Source of the DNA: JBEKHI01 sp050012355
GTDB lineage: Bacteria > Actinomycetota > Actinomycetes > Streptosporangiales > Streptosporangiaceae
DNA: 6,370 nt
NCBI GenBank assembly: GCA_050012355.1
Contig: JBEKHI010000454.1
Coordinates: 1 to 6,370 of the forward strand
Reading direction: 5' to 3'
Below, piece after piece: positions 1 to 4,637 of the stretch. The notes beneath the pieces were generated by a model. The model was not told the origin of the DNA, ran no database searches, and saw only the letters and a program-made list of their open reading frames with translations. The position numbers and the translations under genes are program-made. How positions within the stretch are numbered: position 1 is the first letter of the stretch; every line of letters starts with the position of its first letter.

Positions 1-471
1 GCTCACCCCATCGGCGAGCAGCTTGCCGAACTCATCAAGCGGCAGCCCCTGCTGCCGGTCGCCCCAGGGGTCGTCGGTAGGGAATCCGGCGGTCATGGTG
101 AGCAGGTTCCGCAGCGTCACCGGCCGCGCGTCGGGGGTGACCATGGCCCAGCCACGCAGTTCGGGTACGTAGCTGGCGGCCGGGTCGTCGAGCGCGAGCG
201 CGCCCTCGTCCCGCAGCGACAGGATCACCGAGGCGGTGAACGACTTGGACATCGACGCGATGCGGAACACCGTGTCCTGGCCGGGCACCTGGCCGCCGCC
301 GACGACCTGTTCGCCCGCCCCCCAGGCATGCACCAGTTCCCCGTCGATCACGATGCCGTAGGCGACGCCTGGCTGCCTGCCGCCGGCCGCGAAGTCCGCG
401 GTTACCTGGTCAAGCTGGCCGAAGTCGATGCGGGAGTGGCTGGACACGCCGTCTAGTGTGCCACGCCACAC
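1..471 (-). CDS. Serine hydrolase, beta-lactamase (class C)/DD-peptidase-like family, partial (C-terminus beyond left edge)
   Basis: The N-terminal 157 codons are present and the frame is open to base 1. The protein resembles the beta-lactamase-like serine hydrolase family (class C beta-lactamase, DD-peptidase and esterase relatives). The nucleophile motif SxxK is visible as S-M-S-K at residues 73-76, preceded by the typical D-T-V-F-R-I-A-S context, and the downstream LRNLLTMTAGFPTDDPWGD block matches the region after the active-site helix. The later YxN and HxG-type motifs would lie outside the window. No signal peptide or membrane segment is seen, so a cytoplasmic esterase/peptidase-type role is more likely than antibiotic resistance; the substrate cannot be told. 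Start choice: GTG at 471 has a GGAAGG Shine-Dalgarno (478-483) six bases upstream. A second in-frame GTG at 447 lacks one but would free the inverted repeat at 454-473 from the coding region. Divergent from panB. Confidence 0.85.
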   Translation of the reverse strand, partial: MWRGTLDGVSSHSRIDFGQLDQVTADFAAGGRQPGVAYGIVIDGELVHAWGAGEQVVGGGQVPGQDTVFRIASMSKSFTASVILSLRDEGALALDDPAASYVPELRGWAMVTPDARPVTLRNLLTMTAGFPTDDPWGDRQQGLPLDEFGKLLADGVS

Positions 472-473
472 TA
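454..473. promoter_or_regulatory. Perfect 7+6+7 bp inverted repeat, candidate operator
   Basis: Arms TAGTGTG (454-460) and CACACTA (467-473) are perfect inverted complements around a 6 bp spacer. The repeat sits at the 5' end of the serine hydrolase gene, overlapping its likely GTG start (471), and ends directly beside the candidate panB -35 element at 474. Size and symmetry suit a dimeric repressor such as a TetR- or GntR-type protein, but no regulator gene is in the window, so its role is inferred only from symmetry and position. Confidence 0.4.
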
Positions 474-503
474 TTGGCCTTCCCGGCGACCACGTGCGAT
501 TAT
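474..503 (+). promoter_or_regulatory. Candidate panB promoter with extended -10
   Basis: TTGGCC (474-479) could serve as a -35 element and GATTAT (498-503) as a -10 element, 18 bp apart. TGC directly precedes the -10, giving an extended -10 motif. Transcription would begin near 510, leaving a leader of about 45 bases before the panB ATG. The hexamers match consensus only partly (four of six at -10), so this is a suggestion. Confidence 0.35.
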
Positions 504-555
504 CGGCTTGTCCGGGTACGCCATAAGGGCGACTCGAGATGCGAAAGGTGCGACG

Positions 556-1353
556 ATGCAGTCGAGAGTTACCGTACGTGATCTAGCCGCGATGAAGGCG
601 CGAGGCGAGAAGTGGCCGATGCTCACCGCCTACGACGCCCTAACCGCCGGAATCTTCGACGAAGCGGGCATACCAGTCTTGCTCGTGGGCGATTCGGCCG
701 GAAACGTGGTTTTCGGGCATGAAACCACGATCCCGGTCACCGTGGACGACCTGATCCCGCTCACCGCCGCCGTCGTGCGCGGCACCAAGCGCGCGCTGGT
801 CGTCGCCGACCTGCCGTTCGGCTCCTACCAGGCGTCCCCGGCCGCCGCGCTGGCCTCGGCTACCCGGTTCTTCAAGGAGTCGGGCGCCCACGCGGTGAAG
901 CTGGAGGGCGGCTCCCGGGTCGCGCACCAGGTGGAGGAACTGGTGGCGGCGGGCATGCCGGTTATGGGGCACCTGGGCCTCACTCCGCAGTCGGTGAACG
1001 CGTTCGGCGGGTTCCGGGTGCAAGGGCGCGGTGAGGACGGCGCCAAGCTGCTGCAGGACGCCAAGGCCCTGCAGTCGGCCGGCGCGTTCGCCCTGGTGCT
1101 CGAGGCCGTCCCCGCCGACCTGGCGACCCGGGTGGCCCAGGAGCTGTCCATTCCGGTCATCGGCATCGGGGCCGGGCCTGGCTGCGACGCGCAGGTCCTG
1201 GTCTGGCAGGACATGGCCGGGCTGACCACCTCGGGGCCGAAGTTCGTGAAGAAGTACGCCGACGTTGCCGGGGTACTGCGCGACGCGGCCCGTGCCTACG
1301 CGGCCGAGGTGGCCGCGGGCACGTTCCCCGATGAGGAGCACTCCTACCGGTAA
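556..1353 (+). CDS. panB: 3-methyl-2-oxobutanoate hydroxymethyltransferase (ketopantoate hydroxymethyltransferase)
   Basis: Cytoplasmic enzyme that transfers a hydroxymethyl group from 5,10-methylenetetrahydrofolate to 2-oxoisovalerate to make ketopantoate, the first committed step to pantothenate and CoA. The 265-residue product matches the family's usual length (about 264 in E. coli) and is alignable end to end. Signatures: LTAYDALTAGIFDEAG at the start, LVGDSAGNVVFGHETTIPVT, VADLPFGSY, VKLEGG, MGHLGLTPQSVN, FGGFRVQGRG, VLEAVP, IPVIGIGAG and the C-terminal PDEEHSY. By comparison with E. coli PanB, metal ligands are D46, D85 and E117, with substrate contact K115 and catalytic E183; all are present. 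ATG 556 is chosen because GAAAGG (543-548) lies seven bases upstream; an upstream TTG at 508 would add 16 residues not expected in the family. No panC, panD or panE is adjacent. It converges on the F420 reductase gene with a 5 bp gap. Confidence 0.97.
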   Translation: MQSRVTVRDLAAMKARGEKWPMLTAYDALTAGIFDEAGIPVLLVGDSAGNVVFGHETTIPVTVDDLIPLTAAVVRGTKRALVVADLPFGSYQASPAAALASATRFFKESGAHAVKLEGGSRVAHQVEELVAAGMPVMGHLGLTPQSVNAFGGFRVQGRGEDGAKLLQDAKALQSAGAFALVLEAVPADLATRVAQELSIPVIGIGAGPGCDAQVLVWQDMAGLTTSGPKFVKKYADVAGVLRDAARAYAAEVAAGTFPDEEHSYR

Positions 1354-1358
1354 GCCGG

Positions 1359-2006
1359 CTAGATGCCGGTGACGCGGATGCCGGAGTGCGCCTTGTACCG
1401 GCGGTTGATCGCGATCAGGTTGGCGGTGAACGCCTCGACCTGGCCCGCGTTCCGCAGCCGGCCGGCATAGACGCCGCGCATCCCGGGGATCCGGGCGGCC
1501 AGCGCCTGCACCAGGTCGGTGGCCGCCCGGTCCTCGCCGAGCACCAGGATGTCCTCCTCGAAGCTGGCGACCTCCGGGTCCTGCAGCAGCTTCGCCGACA
1601 CGTGGTGGAACGCTGCGACGACGGTCGTGTCCGGCAGTACCGCCGCCGCCTGCTCGGCCGCGCTGCCCTCGGGTACCCGGATCGGGTACGGCCCGTGGTG
1701 GTCGAAGCCAAGCGGATTCACGCAGTCCACCAGGATCTTCCCGGTCAGCTGGTCTTTGAGCCCGGCCAGCAGCTCGGCGTGGCCTTCGTAGGGCACGGCG
1801 GCGATGATCACGTCCGCGGCGGCGGCCGCGTGGGCGTTGGCCATCCCCTCCAGGCCAAGCTCAGCGGCCGTCTCGGCCGCCCGCCCGGCGCTGCGCGACC
1901 CGATGATCACCCGGTTCCCGGCCTTGGCGAATTGCCTGGCGAGCCCGCGGCCCTGGTCTCCTGTCCCGCCCAGTATGGCGAGCACAACGTCATTGACTTC
2001 GGTCAT
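1359..2006 (-). CDS. npdG: F420:NADP oxidoreductase (NADPH-dependent F420 reductase)
   Basis: Cytoplasmic enzyme that moves hydride between NADP(H) and the deazaflavin coenzyme F420; in actinomycetes it is usually thought to supply reduced F420 from NADPH. The 215-residue product is full length for the family. A Rossmann nucleotide-binding motif GGTGDQG is at residues 13-19, followed by IIGSR (34-38), whose Ser-Arg pair contacts the NADP 2'-phosphate in the Archaeoglobus enzyme. Then come IIAAVPYEGH (67-76), ILVDCVNPLG (91-100), AAFHHVSAKLL (131-141, equivalent to the archaeal region lining the F420 side), ILVLGED, and the C-terminal RNAGQVEAFTANLIAINRRYK. Start ATG 2006 is the only reasonable one in frame. 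A GAGGTG (2021-2026) is 14 bases away, too far for a normal Shine-Dalgarno, so a leaderless transcript is plausible. No F420 biosynthesis genes or other F420 enzymes are visible here. The alternative archaeal symbol is fno. Confidence 0.93.
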   Translation of the reverse strand: MTEVNDVVLAILGGTGDQGRGLARQFAKAGNRVIIGSRSAGRAAETAAELGLEGMANAHAAAAADVIIAAVPYEGHAELLAGLKDQLTGKILVDCVNPLGFDHHGPYPIRVPEGSAAEQAAAVLPDTTVVAAFHHVSAKLLQDPEVASFEEDILVLGEDRAATDLVQALAARIPGMRGVYAGRLRNAGQVEAFTANLIAINRRYKAHSGIRVTGI

Positions 2007-2013
2007 GGCAAGG

Positions 2014-2022
2014 ATTTTGTCA
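2014..2022 (-). promoter_or_regulatory. Candidate extended -10 for a leaderless npdG transcript
   Basis: On the minus strand CAAAAT (2019-2014) matches the -10 consensus at four of six positions and is preceded by TG plus one base (2022-2020), an extended -10 arrangement. Seven bases separate it from the A of the npdG ATG at 2006, the spacing expected if transcription starts on that A. This would explain the lack of a properly spaced ribosome binding site. No clear -35 is seen. Confidence 0.35.
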
Positions 2023-2068
2023 CCTCTATAAGGCTGCGAAACGTCCCGGGCCGGTGCACCATGGATAG

Positions 2069-2668
2069 GTGGACGCGGATCAGGTCGCTACGCTACGTGC
2101 GCTACTGTCCCCCACCGGATGGATCGAGCGCACCGAGACCTTCGCCCGGATGCTCCGCTCCACCCGGTCACCGGGCGGGCTGCTGCTAGTCGGCACCCCA
2201 GCGGAAGAGCCGTGGCACCTGGCGGCCCATCTGGATGAGGAAAGCCGCTACTCGGGGATTCTCGAGCTGGCACCGACGCTAGTCCGCTGGTCGCCGCCGG
2301 ACGGCGCGCCTGCCCACCTGCGAGTGGGCATGGACCGGCTGGAAGCCGCTCAGCGCGGCGAGATCGTGTTCGTCGTCACGCCGGAAACGGCCCCGGTACC
2401 GCTGCTCGAGCGAGTCAACGACGCCCGCAAGACCGGAGCCACCGTGCTCGCCCTCAACCAGGGAGACCCCGAGCTTGAGGGGCTCGCCCACGAGTCGCTT
2501 ATCGTTCCCGAGCAAGCCGACAGTTACGTGTCATTCAGCGCCGTCCAGCACCTGGTCAGCGCGGCCGCCGGCGACCGCGACGTCCCCGGCCGGGGCCCCG
2601 CCCCCGGGCGCGGCCTCCGCGCCCGGCTGGCCCGCCTGCTAGAGGCGGTAAGCGGCCCGGTCGCCTGA
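2069..2668 (+). CDS. Uncharacterised protein with SIS-like (sugar isomerase) pattern
   Basis: I do not recognise a named gene. The 199-residue product reads as a real soluble protein. LLLVGTPAEEPWHLAAHLDEE (38-58) resembles the first strand, loop and helix of a phosphosugar-binding SIS domain. EIVFVVTPETAPVPLLERVNDARKTGATVLALNQGDPELEGLAHESLIVPE (98-148) follows the SIS order: strand ending in a polar loop, helix, strand (GATVLAL), then a short 'LA..sliVPe' strand. The usual S-G-x-S/T loop of sugar isomerases is replaced by T-P-E-T, so catalysis on sugars is doubtful. Residues 168-184 form a Gly/Pro/Arg-rich linker before a basic amphipathic C-terminal helix (RLRARLARLLEAV-like). No signal peptide or membrane segment is seen. 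The GTG start at 2069 has no good ribosome binding site or obvious leaderless promoter; the next in-frame ATG is at codon 28 and would delete a predicted helix. It is divergent from npdG (62 bp between starts) and convergent with the YbjQ operon (14 bp). Confidence 0.7.
   Translation: MDADQVATLRALLSPTGWIERTETFARMLRSTRSPGGLLLVGTPAEEPWHLAAHLDEESRYSGILELAPTLVRWSPPDGAPAHLRVGMDRLEAAQRGEIVFVVTPETAPVPLLERVNDARKTGATVLALNQGDPELEGLAHESLIVPEQADSYVSFSAVQHLVSAAAGDRDVPGRGPAPGRGLRARLARLLEAVSGPVA
2604..2626. repeat. Perfect 10 bp stem, 3-base loop hairpin inside coding sequence
   Basis: CCGGGCGCGG (2604-2613) and CCGCGCCCGG (2617-2626) are perfect inverted complements around the loop CCT. A second palindrome, CCCCGGCCGGGG (2584-2595), lies just upstream. 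Both sit in the Gly/Pro/Arg-rich linker of the SIS-like gene, about 40 bases before its stop. There is no T-tract after the hairpin, so a standard intrinsic terminator is not supported; biased codons can produce such palindromes. Confidence 0.6.
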
Positions 2669-2682
2669 ACCGCCCCTCCCGC

Positions 2683-3513
2683 TTAGCTGTCTAGCGACAG
2701 GACCATGGTCGGGCGCTCGATGATGTGGTCGGGGCGCAGCGGGCGGACAGCGGTACCGATCGCGAAGAACTCGGTGGTGTGGCTGCCCCAGGTGTGACTG
2801 TGCTGGCGGAGCTGCACGCCGACGATGCCCTCGGCATGCAGCGCCTCGGCCTCGGCCTGCATCCGGGACATCGCGAGCTCGCGAGCGTCGTAGAGCGCCT
2901 GGGTGAACTGCTCGATCTCGACGTTGCGCCCGATGTTGCCCAGCTTGGAGCCCATCCGCTGGTGCGCGATGTGATATACGCACGAGCCCATCGTCATGCC
3001 CAGCGGCGCGTAACCGGCCCGGATCAGCGTCCAGAAGTCCTGACCTGACAGGTCGGAGGTGAACGGCTGGTTCTTGTTGTTGCGCCAGTTGTCCACTCCC
3101 CCGCCGCCGGCCCCGGGCTCGGCCTTGACCGCGGTCCCGACCGCGATGAACTCGGCGATGTCGGCGCCGAACTCCTTCAGCTCGACGTCAAGCCGTACCC
3201 CGACGATGCCGTCGGCGCCGAGCGCGTCCGCCTCGGCCTCCATCCGGGTCATCGCGAGCTCGCGTGCGTGGTACATCGCCTGGGACAGCACGTCGAGTTC
3301 CTGGTTCTGGCTCCAGCGGCCGATCTGCAGGCCGACGTGGTAAATCGACGAGCCAAGTACCAGTCCCAGCGGGCGGAATCCAGCCTCGCGGACCAGCAGG
3401 AACTCGTTCACCGACAAATCCGAGGTAAAGATAGAGCCCGCTTTGCCGGGCTTCAGCTCGGCCAGGCGGGCGATAGCGTCCTGCGGGACGCCCTCGGCTG
3501 TGAGGTCTGACAT
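2683..3513 (-). CDS. Tandem two-domain YbjQ/UPF0145-like protein (downstream paralogue)
   Basis: 276 residues with two copies of a YbjQ-type (UPF0145, Pfam YbjQ_1, 'putative heavy-metal-binding') domain. Copy 1 (about 27-133): FTSDLSVNEF, then GFRPLGLVLGSSIYHVG, ARELAMTRMEAEADALGADGIVGVRLDVE and FIAVGTAVK. Copy 2 (about 148-258): FTSDLSGQDF, GYAPLGMTMGSCVYHIAHQ, ARELAMSRMQAEAEALHAEGIVGVQL and FFAIGTAVR. The 'ARE.A...M..EA.ALGADG.VGV' helix-strand and closing GTAV strand also occur in E. coli YbjQ, which is a single domain of about 107 residues. A Gly-rich linker (134-139) joins the copies, and the protein ends in VLSLDS. No signal peptide or membrane segment. Function is unknown for the family; metal binding is only a database label, and there is no conserved Cys cluster here. 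ATG 3513 is chosen because AAGGTAGG (3523-3530) is nine bases upstream; a TTG at 3522 would abut that site. It starts 16 bp after the upstream paralogue's stop, so they are surely co-transcribed. Confidence 0.85.
   Translation of the reverse strand: MSDLTAEGVPQDAIARLAELKPGKAGSIFTSDLSVNEFLLVREAGFRPLGLVLGSSIYHVGLQIGRWSQNQELDVLSQAMYHARELAMTRMEAEADALGADGIVGVRLDVELKEFGADIAEFIAVGTAVKAEPGAGGGGVDNWRNNKNQPFTSDLSGQDFWTLIRAGYAPLGMTMGSCVYHIAHQRMGSKLGNIGRNVEIEQFTQALYDARELAMSRMQAEAEALHAEGIVGVQLRQHSHTWGSHTTEFFAIGTAVRPLRPDHIIERPTMVLSLDS
3034..3065. repeat. Conserved DNA repeat, copy A (second domain of downstream paralogue)
   Basis: These 32 bases match 3944-3975 at 29 positions, including 12 identical bases in a row. 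They encode (minus strand) the FTSDLSGQDF segment opening the second YbjQ-like domain. The match is in the same orientation and about 910 bp away, a residue of gene duplication or a segment under strong protein constraint. Confidence 0.75.
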
Positions 3514-3529
3514 GGAGCTCAACCTACCT

Positions 3530-4432
3530 TTACAGGCGCACCCGCGAGGCCTGCCGGCGCTGCGGATCGAGTGACAAGATGGCGAGGGAAGAACCGCCCG
3601 CCGTTTCGGCGTGGGTAGAGAACCGGACGATAGCGGTGCCGAGGGTGACCGCCTCGACGATGTGGTCGCGCCGCCCCTCGGCGGCTGGGCATTCCCGTTC
3701 CCGGACGTTAAGCTCCATCTCGGCGATCACCACGCCCTCGCCGCCGATGCGCTTGACGTCCGATTTGAGCTGAGTGCGGGAGTCGTGGCGCGCGTCGTTC
3801 ACCACCTCGGTGAAGCCGCTCACCTCGGTGTTGCCCGAGCCCCACCGGGTCTGGTTGACCGTCCGCCAGTCGTCGTGCCGCGCCGCGATGGAGATGCCCA
3901 TGGCCAGCCCCGCGGGCACCCAGCCCTTGGCGATGAGCTTGGCGAAGTCCTGGCCGGACAGGTCGGAGCTGAACGACCGGCGCAGCGGCGGCGCCCCGGG
4001 GGCGCGGATCGCGGTGCCGATCGCCTTGAACTCCAGGCCGCCGGCCGGGAAGGACCCGATCGTCAGCCGGACGCCCACGACACCGTGCCCGCCCAGCTCG
4101 TCACACTCGGCGATCATCCGGTTAAGTGCCTTGTGCCGCGCCTCGTACATCAGCTGCACCAGCGGCCCGTATGACCCGTATCCGCCCTGACTCGAGGTGC
4201 GGGACCGGCCAGGAAAGCCGCCCATGACCCCGTAGTCCCACGGTCCCGGGCAGCCGTAACCGCCGGTATAGCCGATGTTATAGACGGCCGCGCCGAGGAC
4301 CTGCCCGACGGGCTCGAACCCGGCGGACCGGATGGCCGCGAACTCCTCCGTGCTCAGCGACGATCCCCACGTGCCGCTGGCCCGGATCTCGGCCATCCTG
4401 GCCTCTGCCGCCGGGGGCAGATGCTCATTCAC
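3530..4432 (-). CDS. Tandem two-domain YbjQ/UPF0145-like protein (upstream paralogue)
   Basis: 300 residues, paralogous to the following gene. Copy 1 (about 20-143): WGSSLSTEEF, GFEPVGQVLGAAVYNIG, then a Gly/Tyr-rich insertion (about 55-90), YEARHKALNRMIAECDELGGHGVVGVRL and FKAIGTAIR. Copy 2 (about 152-270): FSSDLSGQDF, GWVPAGLAMGISIAARHDDW, NDARHDSRTQLKSDVKRIGGEGVVIAEMEL and AVTLGTAIV. Copy 2 is the most divergent of the four repeats in this operon: the YH/YN-I motif is lost and the helix has changed. After the domain comes LAILSLDP (283-290), matching the C-terminal VLSLDS of the neighbour, then a basic tail QRRQASRVRL. No signal peptide or membrane segment; function unknown. The GTG start overlaps the stop of the preceding small gene (GTGA, four bases), so translation is probably coupled. 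The overlap, rather than a strong ribosome binding site, decides the start. Confidence 0.82.
   Translation of the reverse strand: MNEHLPPAAEARMAEIRASGTWGSSLSTEEFAAIRSAGFEPVGQVLGAAVYNIGYTGGYGCPGPWDYGVMGGFPGRSRTSSQGGYGSYGPLVQLMYEARHKALNRMIAECDELGGHGVVGVRLTIGSFPAGGLEFKAIGTAIRAPGAPPLRRSFSSDLSGQDFAKLIAKGWVPAGLAMGISIAARHDDWRTVNQTRWGSGNTEVSGFTEVVNDARHDSRTQLKSDVKRIGGEGVVIAEMELNVRERECPAAEGRRDHIVEAVTLGTAIVRFSTHAETAGGSSLAILSLDPQRRQASRVRL
3944..3975. repeat. Conserved DNA repeat, copy B (second domain of upstream paralogue)
   Basis: Partner of 3034-3065, with 29 of 32 bases identical. It encodes the FSSDLSGQDF segment that opens the second YbjQ-like domain of the upstream paralogue. Confidence 0.75.
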
Positions 4433-4623
4433 GAGGTTAAGACTAACTCGTCTTGAGCGTCCCAGGCTTCGTTGCGCTCTTTGACCTTCTCCAGAGCGTG
4501 GCTAGCCTCTTCCTGGCTGCGATACGGACCAAGCAGGTCCTTACCCGGACACGGGGTGTTGTCCGGTTCCGGCCGCATGTCCTTGAGGCAGAACCACCAT
4601 CGCTGATCACTCGTCATGGACAT
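4429..4623 (-). CDS. Small SPOR-like protein of unknown function, first gene of YbjQ operon
   Basis: 64 residues, soluble and acidic toward the end. The pattern RWWFCLKDMRPEPD (8-21), then C-P-G-K-D-x-L-G-P-Y (25-34) and R-S-Q-E-E-A-S-H-A-L-E-K-V-K-E-R-N-E-A-W-D (35-55) resembles short actinobacterial proteins that databases sometimes label SPOR-domain. The 'LGPY.s.eEA..AL' turn-helix is the SPOR-like part; binding to denuded peptidoglycan has not been shown and there is no signal peptide. Two cysteines (C12, C25) are spaced like a possible metal or disulfide pair, but one pair alone proves nothing. GGGGAAG (4628-4634) lies four bases before ATG 4623 and supports that start; a second ATG at 4617 would be further away. 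The stop TGA overlaps the GTG of the next gene. The start is head to head with map, 14 bp apart. The reading is supported by the good ribosome binding site and the coupled overlap. Confidence 0.78.
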   Translation of the reverse strand: MSMTSDQRWWFCLKDMRPEPDNTPCPGKDLLGPYRSQEEASHALEKVKERNEAWDAQDELVLTS

Positions 4624-4629
4624 TAGACT
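4624..4629 (+). promoter_or_regulatory. Candidate -10 (TAGACT) for a leaderless map transcript
   Basis: TAGACT fits the actinobacterial TANNNT -10 pattern and ends eight bases before the map ATG, so transcription could start on that A. No Shine-Dalgarno precedes map, and the only upstream space (14 bp) belongs to the divergent gene's leader, which supports leaderless expression. No strong -35 is seen; it would lie inside the divergent 64-codon gene. Confidence 0.45.
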
Positions 4630-4637
4630 TCCCCATT

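Noticed and set aside
491..496. CACGTG palindrome upstream of panB
   Set aside because: A six-base palindrome is expected by chance and lies between candidate -35 and -10; no support for a bound factor.
508..555. TTG-initiated 16-residue N-terminal extension of PanB
   Set aside because: ATG 556 has a well-spaced GAAAGG and gives the normal family length; the extension overlaps the predicted transcription start.
640..1341. Long open frame on the minus strand opposite panB
   Set aside because: Arg/His/Gly-rich composition typical of an antisense frame in GC-rich coding DNA; panB is certain on the other strand.
1346..1370. Possible terminator between convergent panB and npdG (ACCGG/CCGGT arms, AGCCGGCT palindrome)
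   Set aside because: Short arms with a long loop and no T-tract; common in GC-rich DNA.
1386..2189. 267-codon open frame on the plus strand opposite npdG
   Set aside because: It covers a confidently identified gene, has a composition typical of shadow frames and crosses the divergent promoter region.
2687..2700. CTGTC-TAGC-GACAG hairpin at the end of the YbjQ operon
   Set aside because: Only a 5 bp stem, inside the coding end, without a T-tract; too weak to call a terminator.
3514..3522. TTG start giving three extra residues to the downstream YbjQ paralogue
   Set aside because: It would touch its own ribosome binding site; ATG 3513 has correct spacing.
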